Shown one piece after another: positions 1 through 9,700 of a stretch of DNA of 27,774 nucleotides. The position numbers and the translations under genes are program-made. The notes beneath the pieces are model-generated. The model saw only the letters and a program-made list of their open reading frames with translations, ran no database searches and was not told the origin of the DNA. The DNA lies in NCBI GenBank assembly GCA_958429225.1, contig CAUAJB010000023.1, positions 1 to 27,774 on the forward strand. Reading direction: 5' to 3'. Source of the stretch: an uncultured Collinsella sp. GTDB taxonomy: Bacteria; Actinomycetota; Coriobacteriia; Coriobacteriales; Coriobacteriaceae. Positions within the stretch are counted from its first letter, which is position 1; each line of letters opens with the position of its first letter.

Positions 1-3000
1 GAGGCAGTTGCCGATGCCAAGAACGCGGCAGGGGAGACGTCCGTCGCTAGCGAGCTCGCCACTGCCGCTGAGCCCGTAGCCGCCGTCCACGCCCCCGAAG
101 GCGCGATCTTCAACCCCGAGAACGCTCGCGGCAACCTGCACCTGGGCATCGACGTGGGCTCCACCACCGTTAAACTTGCCGTGCTCAACGACGACAACCA
201 GATCGTCTACGCCAAGTACCAGCGCCACCACACCGACGTCCGTGCCTGCGCCCGCGACCTGTTCGAGGGCGCTGCGACCGTGCTGCCGACGGCCCAGATG
301 ACCTGCGCCATCACCGGCTCGGGCGGCCTTCTGCTGTCCCAGTGGCTCGACCTGGAGTTTGTCCAGGAGGTCATCGCCAGCAAGCGCGCTGTCGAGACCC
401 TCATCCCGGCCACCGATGTCGCCATCGAGCTGGGCGGCGAGGACGCCAAGATCATCTACTTCGACAACGGCATCGAGCAGCGCATGAACGGCACCTGCGC
501 CGGCGGCACGGGCGCGTTTATCGACCAGATGGCAACCCTGCTGCACACCGACGCGAGCGGCCTCAACGAGCTAGCGGCCAACGCCACCACCATCTATCCC
601 ATCGCCAGCCGCTGCGGCGTTTTTGCCAAGACCGACGTCCAGCCGCTGCTCAACGAGGGCGCCCGCCCCGAGGACGTGGCTGCCTCCATCTTCCAGGCTG
701 TCGTGACCCAGACCATCTCGGGTCTGGCGTGCGGCCGTCCCATCCGCGGCAACGTCGCCTTCCTGGGCGGCCCGCTGCAGTATCTCTCCGAGCTGCGCCA
801 CCGCTTCTACCTCACGCTCAACCTGGACGAGGAGCACCGCATCGTGCCCCAAAACGCCCATCTGTTTGTGGCGAGCGGCGCCGCCATGGCGCACGAGTCC
901 AACAAGCTCAGCTCGTTCCCGCAGCTCATCGATGCCATCGATGCCCTGGGTGATACGCAGGGTGCCGAGGTCGAGCGCCTGGATCCGCTCTTTGCCACCG
1001 ACGAGGACTTCGCCGAGTTCAAGAACCGCCACGACACCGAGGTCGTCCCCAAGGGCAAGCTCGACGGCTACACCGGCCGCGTGTTCATCGGCATCGACGC
1101 CGGTTCCACCACCATGAAGGCCGCGCTCGTGGGCGAGGACGGTCAGCTGTTGCACACCTGGTACGGCAACAACAACGGCGATATCCTGGGCACGGCCAAG
1201 GTCATCATGGCCGATTTCTACAACCACATCCCCGCCGGCTGCACCATCGGCCACGTGACCACCACGGGCTACGGCGAGGCGCTGCTCATTGAGGCCCTCA
1301 AGGCCGATTCCGGTGAGATCGAGACCGTCGCGCACCTGCGCGGTGCCAAGGCGTTCCTGCCCGGCGTCGAGTTCATTCTGGACATTGGCGGCCAGGACAT
1401 GAAGTGCCTGCGCGTCAAGGACGGCGTCATTGAGCACATCATGCTCAACGAGGCCTGCTCGTCGGGTTGCGGTAGCTTTATCGAGAGCTTCGCCGTCTCT
1501 ATGAACATGGACGTGCGCGCGTTCGCCAACGCTGCCATCCATGCCAAGGCCCCCGTCGACCTGGGCAGCCGCTGCACGGTCTTTATGAACTCGCGTGTCA
1601 AGCAGGCGCAAAAGGAAGGCGCCACGGTGGGCGACATCGCGGCCGGCCTGTCCTATTCCGTTATCAAGAATGCCCTGTTCAAGGTCATTAAGCTGCGCGA
1701 CCCCAAGGAGATCGGCAGCCAGGTGATCGTCCAAGGCGGCACCTTTATGTCCGATGCCACGCTGCGCGCGTTCGAGCAGCTCACCGGCGTCCATGCCGTG
1801 CGCCCCGACATCGCCGGCTGCATGGGCGCCTATGGTGCTGCCCTGCTCGCCCGCGATCGCGCCGGCGCCGATGGCACCTCGACCATTCTTTCTGCCGAGG
1901 ACATCGCGCACCTCACCGTGACGCAAAAGCATGTCCGCTGCGGCCGTTGCTCTAACAACTGCCAGCTTACTGTCAACGACTTTGGCGGCGGCAGACGCTT
2001 CATTACCGGCAACCGCTGCGAGAAGGGCGCCGGCCACAAAAAGCAGAAGACCGAGGCCCCCAACCTCTTCAAAAAGAAAAACGAGCTGCTCTTTAACCGC
2101 GAGGTGCTGAGCCCCGATGAGGCCCCGCGTGGTACTGTCGGCATTCCGCGTGCACTCAACATGTACGAGAACTACCCCTTCTGGCACGCGTTCTTTACGC
2201 GCCTGGGCTTTAGCGTGCAGCTGTCCGACCAGTCGAGCAAAAAGACCTACCAGGCGGGCATCGAGTCCATGCCGTCCGAGAGCGTGTGCTATCCGGCAAA
2301 GATGAGCCACGGCCATGTGATGAACCTTATCGACCGCGATGTCGACTTCATTTGGATGCCGTGCGTGCGCTGGGAGCACAAGGAAGATCCGACCGCCGGC
2401 AACTGCTATAACTGCCCCATCGTCATGAGCTACCCCACGGCGCTGGCGCTCAACATCGACGAGATTCGCGAGCAGAACATCGAGTTCCTGTATCCGTTTG
2501 TGCCCTATCACGATAAGACCGAGCTCAAGCGCCGTCTGTACCAGGTGCTCGCCGTTGATCGCGTGGCCGATGCGCAAGCCGGTCGCGGCCGCGTGCGCGG
2601 TCCCAAGATCACACGCTCCGAGGTCGATGCCGCCGTCAACGCCGCCTACGAGGCCGACGCGCGTTTCCACGAGGACATCCAGACCATGGGCGAGGAGGCC
2701 CTTAAGTGGGTCGAGGACCACGGTGGCCATGGCATTGTGCTCGCCGGCCGCCCCTACCATAACGACCCCGAGATCAACCACGCCCTGCCTGAGCTTATCT
2801 CGAGCTTTGGCTTTGCGGTCTTTACCGAGGATTCGCTTGCTCACCTGGTGAAGCCCGAGCGCCCGATCCGCGTCGTCGACCAGTGGATGTACCACAGCCG
2901 CCTGTACGCCGTCGCCCGCTTTGTGACGATGCGCAACGACCTGGACCTAATCCAGCTCAACTCCTTCGGCTGCGGCCTGGACGCTCTGACCACCGACCAG

Positions 3001-4665
3001 GTTCAGGAGATCCTGGAGGCCAGCGGCAAGATCTACACCGTGCTCAAGATCGACGAGGTGTCCAACCTGGGTGCCGCGCGCATCCGCATCCGCTCGCTCA
3101 TGGCCGCGCTTAAGGACCAGGAGGCCGAGCGCTTGGCCGAGGCAACGGCCGCGGGCGAGGCCTACGAGCAGGGCGATGCCGCGCCGGTGGCGCCCTCCAC
3201 GGATGCCCCCGCGTTCGCGAGCCGCAAGTACACGTTCGAGGCTCAGCGTGAGAGTACCTCGACCGCATGGCCCAAGGTGCCCTTTACCGAGCAGATGCGC
3301 GAGGAGGGCTACACCATCCTGTGCCCGCAGATGGCGCCGATCCACTTTGACCTGGTCAAAGAGGTGTTCCGCGGTGCCGGCTACAACTTGGAGCTGCTGC
3401 CCTCGACCGACCACGATGCCGTCGAGGCCGGCCTGCGCTACGTGAACAACGACATTTGCTACCCGTCAATCCTGGTGACGGGCCAGATCATGGAGGCCAT
3501 CGAGAGCGGCCGGTACGACCTGTCCAAGACGGCCGTGGTCATCAGCCAGACCGGCGGCGGCTGCCGTGCCACCAACTACATCGCGCTCATCCGCAAGGCT
3601 CTGCGCGAGAGCGGCCACCCCGAGATTCCGGTGATTTCGCTTTCGGCCGTGGCGCTTGGCGAGGACAACCCCGGCTTTAAGATTACGCCGGCGTTGCTCA
3701 AGCAGGCCGTGTATGCCGTGCTCTTTGGCGACGTGATGATGCAGATGCTCTATCGCTGCCGCCCGTACGAGGCCACGCCCGGTGCTGCCAACGCACTCTA
3801 CGAGGAGTACATGGCGCGCGCCCGCAAGCTGGCGCCCAAGTTCAACCGCCACAACTACACCAAGCTGTGCCGCGAGGCCATCCGCGCGTTCGATACCATG
3901 CCGCTCGTGGGTGAGGGTACCAAGCCGCGCGTGGGCGTGGTCGGCGAGATTCTGGTCAAGTTCCATCCCACCGCCAACAACCACGTGGTCGATGTCATTG
4001 AGCGCGAGGGCTGCGAGGCTGTGGTGCCGGGCCTGCTCGACTTCTTCCTGTATTCCATGAGCAATGCCGAGCTGCAGAAGGACGAGCTGGGAAGCTCCGC
4101 CACCGCGCGTGCTGGCATGCAGGCGCTCATTAAGCTGGTGGACTGGATGCGTACACCGGTGGAGGAGCTGCTCGAGAAGTCCAAGCGCTTTGAGGTGCCC
4201 GAGCGCATCGGCACCATGGCCGATAAGGCCCGCACGGTGCTTTCGGTGTGCAACAACATGGGCGAGGGCTGGCTGCTCACGGCCGAGATGCTCGACCTGA
4301 TTGACCATGGCGCGCCCAACATTATCTGCACGCAGCCCTTCGCGTGCCTGCCCAACCACGTGGTGGGCAAGGCCGTGATCAAGGAGCTGCGCCGTCAGCA
4401 CCCCGAGAGCAACATCGTTGCGGTGGACTACGATCCCGGTGCGTCTGAGGTCAACCAGCTCAACCGCATCAAGCTCATGATTAGCGTGGCCAAGGAGAAC
4501 ATGCGCGCCGGTAAGGGCTTTAAGCTCGAGAAGGTGGCGCCGCTCGCGATGGACGAGGTCACCGGCCAGATGCGTGCCCATGACGGCTGCGTGAGCTGCG
4601 GACCGGCCAGCGAGGAGGCCGTTGCATCGGTCGCCAAGCGTCTGGGACGTGGCATTAAGAAGTAA
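1..4665 (+). CDS. Acyl-CoA dehydratase activase-like protein, two BadF/BcrA ATPase domains plus DUF2229/HgdB-like C-terminal parts (5'-partial)
   Basis: The reading frame is open from base 1, so the start lies upstream of the window; the GTG at 154 falls inside the first ATPase motif (LGIDVGSTTVKLAVL) and cannot be the true start. A second ASKHA-type ATPase domain begins near 1081 (VFIGIDAGSTTMKAAL). Each domain has the cysteine pair expected for the activase iron-sulfur cluster: codons at 496 and 613 in the first, 1456/1468 and 1573 in the second. A CGRCSNNC cluster at 1939-1962 leads into a DUF2229-type region (about 2125-3100), then a variable linker and a C-terminal COG3581-like region from about 3270 containing SQTGGGCRATNYIALIRK, ending in CVSCGP. 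Family knowledge: such activases use ATP to inject an electron into 2-hydroxyacyl-CoA dehydratases. The substrate of these fused giants is unknown. Domain assignment is secure; the role is inferred. Two hairpins follow the stop. Confidence 0.9.
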   Translation, partial: EAVADAKNAAGETSVASELATAAEPVAAVHAPEGAIFNPENARGNLHLGIDVGSTTVKLAVLNDDNQIVYAKYQRHHTDVRACARDLFEGAATVLPTAQMTCAITGSGGLLLSQWLDLEFVQEVIASKRAVETLIPATDVAIELGGEDAKIIYFDNGIEQRMNGTCAGGTGAFIDQMATLLHTDASGLNELAANATTIYPIASRCGVFAKTDVQPLLNEGARPEDVAASIFQAVVTQTISGLACGRPIRGNVAFLGGPLQYLSELRHRFYLTLNLDEEHRIVPQNAHLFVASGAAMAHESNKLSSFPQLIDAIDALGDTQGAEVERLDPLFATDEDFAEFKNRHDTEVVPKGKLDGYTGRVFIGIDAGSTTMKAALVGEDGQLLHTWYGNNNGDILGTAKVIMADFYNHIPAGCTIGHVTTTGYGEALLIEALKADSGEIETVAHLRGAKAFLPGVEFILDIGGQDMKCLRVKDGVIEHIMLNEACSSGCGSFIESFAVSMNMDVRAFANAAIHAKAPVDLGSRCTVFMNSRVKQAQKEGATVGDIAAGLSYSVIKNALFKVIKLRDPKEIGSQVIVQGGTFMSDATLRAFEQLTGVHAVRPDIAGCMGAYGAALLARDRAGADGTSTILSAEDIAHLTVTQKHVRCGRCSNNCQLTVNDFGGGRRFITGNRCEKGAGHKKQKTEAPNLFKKKNELLFNREVLSPDEAPRGTVGIPRALNMYENYPFWHAFFTRLGFSVQLSDQSSKKTYQAGIESMPSESVCYPAKMSHGHVMNLIDRDVDFIWMPCVRWEHKEDPTAGNCYNCPIVMSYPTALALNIDEIREQNIEFLYPFVPYHDKTELKRRLYQVLAVDRVADAQAGRGRVRGPKITRSEVDAAVNAAYEADARFHEDIQTMGEEALKWVEDHGGHGIVLAGRPYHNDPEINHALPELISSFGFAVFTEDSLAHLVKPERPIRVVDQWMYHSRLYAVARFVTMRNDLDLIQLNSFGCGLDALTTDQVQEILEASGKIYTVLKIDEVSNLGAARIRIRSLMAALKDQEAERLAEATAAGEAYEQGDAAPVAPSTDAPAFASRKYTFEAQRESTSTAWPKVPFTEQMREEGYTILCPQMAPIHFDLVKEVFRGAGYNLELLPSTDHDAVEAGLRYVNNDICYPSILVTGQIMEAIESGRYDLSKTAVVISQTGGGCRATNYIALIRKALRESGHPEIPVISLSAVALGEDNPGFKITPALLKQAVYAVLFGDVMMQMLYRCRPYEATPGAANALYEEYMARARKLAPKFNRHNYTKLCREAIRAFDTMPLVGEGTKPRVGVVGEILVKFHPTANNHVVDVIEREGCEAVVPGLLDFFLYSMSNAELQKDELGSSATARAGMQALIKLVDWMRTPVEELLEKSKRFEVPERIGTMADKARTVLSVCNNMGEGWLLTAEMLDLIDHGAPNIICTQPFACLPNHVVGKAVIKELRRQHPESNIVAVDYDPGASEVNQLNRIKLMISVAKENMRAGKGFKLEKVAPLAMDEVTGQMRAHDGCVSCGPASEEAVASVAKRLGRGIKK

Positions 4666-4730
4666 CTGGCCCGCTTTGGGCTAGATATGAGGCAAACGGG
4701 TGGTAGACGTACCGGTTACCACCCGCTTTT
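4666..4730 (+). terminator. Tandem hairpins ending in a T-tract after the activase gene
   Basis: Directly after the TAA, a 7-bp hairpin (4666-4672 with 4678-4684, loop GCTTT) is followed by an 8-bp perfect hairpin (GGGTGGTA 4698-4705 with TACCACCC 4717-4724) and then GCTTTT. The second hairpin looks like an intrinsic terminator. It contains the GTG at 4700 that would otherwise be the first start codon of the next frame. Confidence 0.6.
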
Positions 4731-4750
4731 GCTGGACATATGTTGCGCAA

Positions 4751-5260
4751 ATGACCTTGCTACAGCCTTCCGTGGGCTTGCCCAATTTTTGGGCCGGTTC
4801 GGGCTTTGAGGACAAGTTGCTGCAGGCCCAAGGCGATTTTTCGCTCAACGCGGGCCAGCACAGCGTGACGTATCTGCCGAGTTCTGACACGGCAACGACC
4901 GGTCGCTACCAGGTGCTGCTATACGACAACAACTTTGGTGCGGCCGAGAGCTATTCCAAGTTCGACTGGGGCCAGCTGGGCGCCGCGGTGGTGACCGACT
5001 ACAGCAAGGGAACGCATTCGTTTGGGCGCATCTTTACGGTGGACGAGACCGCGCGCATCTACGAGCTTGTGGACCAGATCGCAGTGCCGTTCTCAGGTTA
5101 CGTAAGAAGTGCGCAGCGCGTCGGCGATTCGAATAGCATGCTCGTGGCATCGGGCATGGCCAAGACCTTTGCCGAGTACGATCGCTATGGACTGTCCATC
5201 GCCACCTACGAGATGGAAGCCGAGAAGTACATCTACCGCGTGTACAAGTACGAGCTGTAG
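4751..5260 (+). pseudogene. C-terminal remnant of an arylsulfate sulfotransferase (ASST)
   Basis: The frame is open from 4700, but its GTG lies in a terminator stem; the next in-frame start, ATG 4751, has no ribosome binding site. The roughly 170 residues read like the last third of an ASST: GDFSLNAGQHSVTYLP with the Gln-His pair of the sulfotransferase active region, then VLLYDNN, then FTVDETARIYELVDQI and the closing beta-propeller blades ending in YRVYKYEL. Family enzymes are roughly 500-600 residues and transfer sulfate from one phenol to another. Everything upstream (signal peptide, N-terminal domain, most propeller blades and other active-site residues) is absent, and the preceding DNA belongs to another gene. 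I infer a deletion remnant, probably not translated. Family assignment is moderately sure. Confidence 0.6.
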
Positions 5261-5273
5261 CGCGCGTCTCGCA

Positions 5274-6413
5274 TCACTTTACGTCAAATTCCACGCGATC
5301 GAGTTCGGGCACGTTGAGGTCGATGAGCTTGCGAGCAACGTGACGGTCGTGTGCCCCAAGCGCCTCGCTCGTCGTTACATGGGCGACAATCTCGCGCTTG
5401 ACGATGCCCTCCTCGTCGCCTTCGGTGGCCGAGGTCTCGACGGCGACGGTGTAATCTTTAAAACCCGGCAGCACCGCGGCAAGTTCGCGCGTGGTCTCGG
5501 TGACGCCGTAGCCGTCCTGTACGCCTGCCTGCGCCGAGCCAATAGACCCCGCCGTCATAACAATGCAGGGGATGGCAAAGATCACCGTGCCCACAACAAT
5601 GCGGCGGCGTACTTTGCGTGACAGCTCGTCGACCTCGGCGTTTTCTTCAGCAGTCACAATACCGTCGCCGTTCAGGTCGCGCTTGAGCGGTACGCGCAAA
5701 AGAAGCAGCACGGCTTCGGCAGCCAGTGCGATAAAGATCACGTTGATGCCAAACTCATAAAGCGCCGAGAGAAACAGTGACCCGCTTGCGATGGCGATGC
5801 CGTAGCCCGCCGCGCACAGGGGCGGCATGAGCGCGGTCGCCACGGCCACGCCGGCGATGAGCGTGGCGGGTTCCTGGTCGCGCGAGTTGCCCAGCCCGCC
5901 TGCAAAGCCGCCTGCGAGTGCGACGGTAAGGTCCCAGACGGTGGGTGTCGAGTTGTCGATGATGGCGGCCGTGGTGGTACCAAGGGGCGAGAGCTTAAAG
6001 TACAACGTGGATGTGACTAGGCAAAAGGCCATCTGTAGAGCCAGGCTGGCAATGGCCTCGACGGTGATCTCGCGGTCGAGCGTGGCAATGCCGTATGCCA
6101 TGGCAAGAACCGAGCCCATGAGCGGGCAGATGAGCATGGCGCCCACGATGGCGATGTCCGAGTCGATATCGAGGCCGATGCTTGCGATGAGCATGGCGAT
6201 GATGAGGATGCACAGGTGAGAGCCGGTCAGGCGCGCCCCGTTTACAAAACGCTTGCGGATCACGTGATAGGGCGCGCGTCCCTCGCGAATGTTGAACGCG
6301 CGCTTGAGGAAACGGGTGACGTTTTCCATGGCTTCGCTATGAGCAGGGCGGATGCCGTGGCGCCGGTGATGGCGTTCGCGCAGTCGCTTGAGTTGTTGTC
6401 TATCGAGTTCCAT
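5274..6413 (-). CDS. DUF389 family multi-pass membrane protein with an EF-hand-like loop
   Basis: Start chosen at the ATG at 6413 because GAGGTG stands 4 nt upstream; the frame extends to 6560, but that part is Arg/Pro-rich and unlike the family. The product is about 379 residues. After a basic N-terminus come hydrophobic helices containing the DUF389-typical stretch around SDIAIVGAMLICPLMGSVLA, then AGVAVATALMPPLCAAGYG and further helices. The family's function is not established; a transport-like membrane role is commonly assumed. Oddly, the loop before the last membrane segment carries DLNGDGIVTAEE (5644-5679), a textbook EF-hand/dockerin-like calcium loop (D-x-N-x-D-G-x-V-x-x-x-E). The C-terminal 80 residues are soluble and acidic. 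It converges on the ASST remnant with only 13 nt between stops. Confidence 0.85.
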   Translation of the reverse strand: MELDRQQLKRLRERHHRRHGIRPAHSEAMENVTRFLKRAFNIREGRAPYHVIRKRFVNGARLTGSHLCILIIAMLIASIGLDIDSDIAIVGAMLICPLMGSVLAMAYGIATLDREITVEAIASLALQMAFCLVTSTLYFKLSPLGTTTAAIIDNSTPTVWDLTVALAGGFAGGLGNSRDQEPATLIAGVAVATALMPPLCAAGYGIAIASGSLFLSALYEFGINVIFIALAAEAVLLLLRVPLKRDLNGDGIVTAEENAEVDELSRKVRRRIVVGTVIFAIPCIVMTAGSIGSAQAGVQDGYGVTETTRELAAVLPGFKDYTVAVETSATEGDEEGIVKREIVAHVTTSEALGAHDRHVARKLIDLNVPELDRVEFDVK

Positions 6414-6720
6414 GTTCACCTCGTTCCAGCGCGGTCCGCGCAGCGCGCCCGTTGTCCTAACTCTACACCGTGGCAGGCGAGGTGTCTGTTGGATGCGGGA
6501 TCCGATAGGGTGGATGACGCGGGGGCAAATGCAAATCACAGGTTCAATTCGATCCCGCAAGAATATGATGCACCAGCTCCTACATATGTGACGAAATTGT
6601 GAAGCACGAGAGCGCGAATTTCAAAAAATCCGCTGGTGACCAATGTTGCGCAACAGAATTCAAAAATCAGCTCCTACATTTTGAGGCGTATGGATACATC
6701 CGTGTCAAAGGGAGAAAGCC
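6414..6720. promoter_or_regulatory. Divergent intergenic region with repeated motifs upstream of the surface protein
   Basis: This 307-nt gap holds no convincing gene. It contains CAGCTCCTACAT twice in direct orientation (6574-6585 and 6668-6679), a related pair of A-rich boxes (GAATTTCAAAAAATCCGCT near 6617 and GAATTCAAAAATCAGCT near 6657), and the perfect 12-bp palindrome TGTTGCGCAACA (6645-6656). A TATGAT box lies at 6564-6569. GGGAG about 6 nt before ATG 6721 is the ribosome binding site of the surface protein. The repeats suggest regulatory sites; no regulator can be named. Confidence 0.45.
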
Positions 6721-9700
6721 ATGGCAAACTATATCCCACAGCACTTTGAGCCTCGGGCCAAGGCCGTCAACGTCAAGGGCGTTGCCAACCGCGCCGTCGC
6801 AACCGTTTTGACGGCGGGCCTCATCGCTCAGCCGCTCATGTCGCCGCTGGCGGCAATCGCCGCACCGACGGCAGATAACGGTGACGCCACGAAGGGCGAC
6901 AGCGCTATCGAGAACACCGTTGCCACCGGTAACCAGGCGGTCGTAAAGACGGCTGCCCAGTTGGCCGAGGAGTCGGCAAAGCAACTCAAGGACGCTCAGG
7001 CCGCCTACGATGCCGCCCAGAAGAAAGCCGACGCGGCGGGCCAGTCTCAAAAGCAGGCGCAGCAGCAAAAGAATCAGGCCTCGCAGGCCGTGACCGATAA
7101 CGCCGCCGAGCAGAACGAGGCCGAGGCAGCCGCGCTTCAGGAGAAGATCGACGAGCTTAAGGCGGCTGTTGACAAGGCCGAGCAGCAGCAGAAGAAGCTG
7201 GGCGACCTGAACGATCAGCTCGATCAGGCCAACAAGAGTGTCGAGGATAAGACCCAGGCGCTCAAGGACGCCAAGGCAAAGCAGGATGAGGCCAAGAAGG
7301 CCCTCGACGATGCGCAGGCCAAGCTCGAGGCCATGGGTATGGACGAGTACGAGGCCGCCAAGAAGGCCGTCGAGGACGCGCAGGCCAAGCTCAATGCGGC
7401 GAATGCCGATGTGAAGACGGCCGAGGGTGAGCTCGATGCCGCTAAGACCGCCGCCGACAATGCTGAGCAGGCAAAGAGTGATGCCGAGTCTGCTCTGACG
7501 ACTGCCCAGGCCAAGAAGCAGGAGACCGCCAATGCCCTTGCCGCTGCGACCACCGCGTGCGGCAACGCCCAGGATAAGCTGAACGACGCCCAGAAAGCGC
7601 TCGATGCCGCCATCTCGGGCACGGGCATCGATCTAAAAGCGCTTGAGGCCGCCAAGAAAGCTGCTGCCGGTGAGCTCAAGGACGCGCAGACCGAGCTTGA
7701 TGCCGCGAAGGCTGCCGACGCCACCGCACAAACGAACCTCCAGGCCGCACAGACTGATGCCAGCGCCGCGCAGGAAAAGGTCAACGCCGCCAACGCTGCC
7801 GTTTCGTCAGCGCAGACTGCATACGACGAAGCCAACGGCAAACTCGGTGATTTGACCAGCAAATACAACACCGCCAAGGCTGCTTACGAGCAAGCTCAGC
7901 AGACCGAGGCCGACAAGAAGACAGAGTACGACCGTCTGGCAGAGGTCGCAAAGCAGAAGAAAAGCGCTCTTGAGAATGCTACCAGCGACTACAACAAAGC
8001 GAATGATGAATACAACACGGCCAGCGCAAACGTCAAAGCTCTTGAGCAGCAGATTTCTGAGCTAAAAGCAAACATGACGGTGGATACGGATGCTGTCAAG
8101 GCTGGCCTGCTTGGCTTTATGAATCACATCGCAAGTAGTACGTCGTTTACTGCTGCTCAGCGTGCCAACGCGAGCGATGCGGCGAAGTTACTTGATGGGT
8201 CTGCTAGCAAGGCGGCATGGTATGACGACTATGTCAACTTGGATGCATCTGACGCTGACAATGCTTTTTCGCTCGTGAATCTGCAGAATACCTTGACCTA
8301 CATGAATGCGGTCAATGGAATTCGTCGCGCAAATGGCTTGAGTGACATGAAGGTCAGCATTGTCTCTATGGCGCAGTCGGCGCTCGATGTTTGCTATTCG
8401 TCGAATGTTTGGGACCACGCGGGGAACAGCGGCGAGGGCTTTTATATGTCCTATAACGAAAACCTTGCCGGACGTGCTGGCGCCTACAAGGGGTCAGATA
8501 ATCCTAAAGATTGGGAAACATCCTTCGATAACGGCGACAAGTACGGCGATGATTGGCCGTTTATCGGTTGGTATACTGCGGAAAAGCGCGACTATGACAG
8601 GGGTGACTATAGCAACACCGGCCACTATGAGAACTTTATTGATTCAGGTGCTAATTCCTTTGGGTTCGCCGTCGGCTACGGTAAGGATGGCAACCGCTCA
8701 ACGCCCGAGGATGACGGTGCACCCAGTCCTGTTTCAATTTATCAGGGAAACTGGGCCGAAGGCGATTTTACGGTTGACGAGTTCAAGAACCTGGTAAACA
8801 CGTACGTAGACTCCGTTTATCATGCCGGTGGTACCGCCGCGCAGAAGGCGCAGCTGGCGCAGCTGCAAGATCAACTTGCGGCAGCACGGAAGGCGCGCGA
8901 TGTGAAAAACGATGCGCTTGGCTCTGCGGAGTCATCCCTCTATGCTGCCAAGAGTGCCGCGAATGAAGCGAACGGTAACGTTGCTGCTGCCAAGAGCGAC
9001 TATGAAGCTGCGCAAGAGGCCACCGCTATCGCGAAGGCGGCATATGGCGCTGCCGATGTCAATTTGAAGAATGTTGACATCGAAACTCCTAGGGCAAATC
9101 TCAACGCCGCCAAGGACGAGGCGACCGTCGCGCAGGCCGCGCTTGACGACGCTAACTCCAAGCTCACCGAATGCCAGACGAACGCCTCCAAGGCTTCCGC
9201 CCGCAAGGCGAAGGCACAGGGCGATTACGATGCCGCCAAGGCAAAGTCCGATCAGGCCAATGAGGCGTATGACAACGCCACGGCTTCGGTCAAGGACCTT
9301 ACCGCCAAGTGCGATGCCGCCAAGACGGACCTTGCGAACAAGCAGGGCACGCTTGACGATGCCAAGAAGGCCGACGACACTGCCCAGGCTGGCGTTGACA
9401 AGGCTCAGGCCGCAGATGCGCACGCTGCGACCACTCTTTCGGACGCCAAGCAGGCAGTTGATGCCAAGAAGCAGGCCCTGTCCGACGCGCAGGCGAAGGC
9501 CAAGGCCGCCGAGGGTGAGCTGGCTACCGCGAACAAGGCCTTCGAGCGCTTCGCCGGCGCCCAGAAGGCGGTCGACGACGCCAAGGCCGCCTATGACGCT
9601 GCCGTCACCGGTGTCGCCGATGCCCAGAAGCAGCTCGAGGCCGCCAACGAAGCCGTTGTCGATGCGAGCCTCGAGATCGTCAAGGCCAAGGCTGAGCTTG

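Noticed and set aside
571..2895. 774-codon open frame antisense to the activase gene
   Set aside because: It lies entirely opposite a gene with clear domains. Its composition (Val, Leu, Gly, His, Ala) is the mirror of GC-rich codons, and no ribosome site or motif is present.
3466..4581. 371-codon minus-strand frame under the activase C-terminus
   Set aside because: Same mirror composition as the other antisense frames, with no motif or ribosome site.
4700..4750. GTG 4700 as a real start for the ASST fragment
   Set aside because: The codon lies in the left arm of a terminator hairpin, has no ribosome site, and the first 17 residues do not resemble the family.
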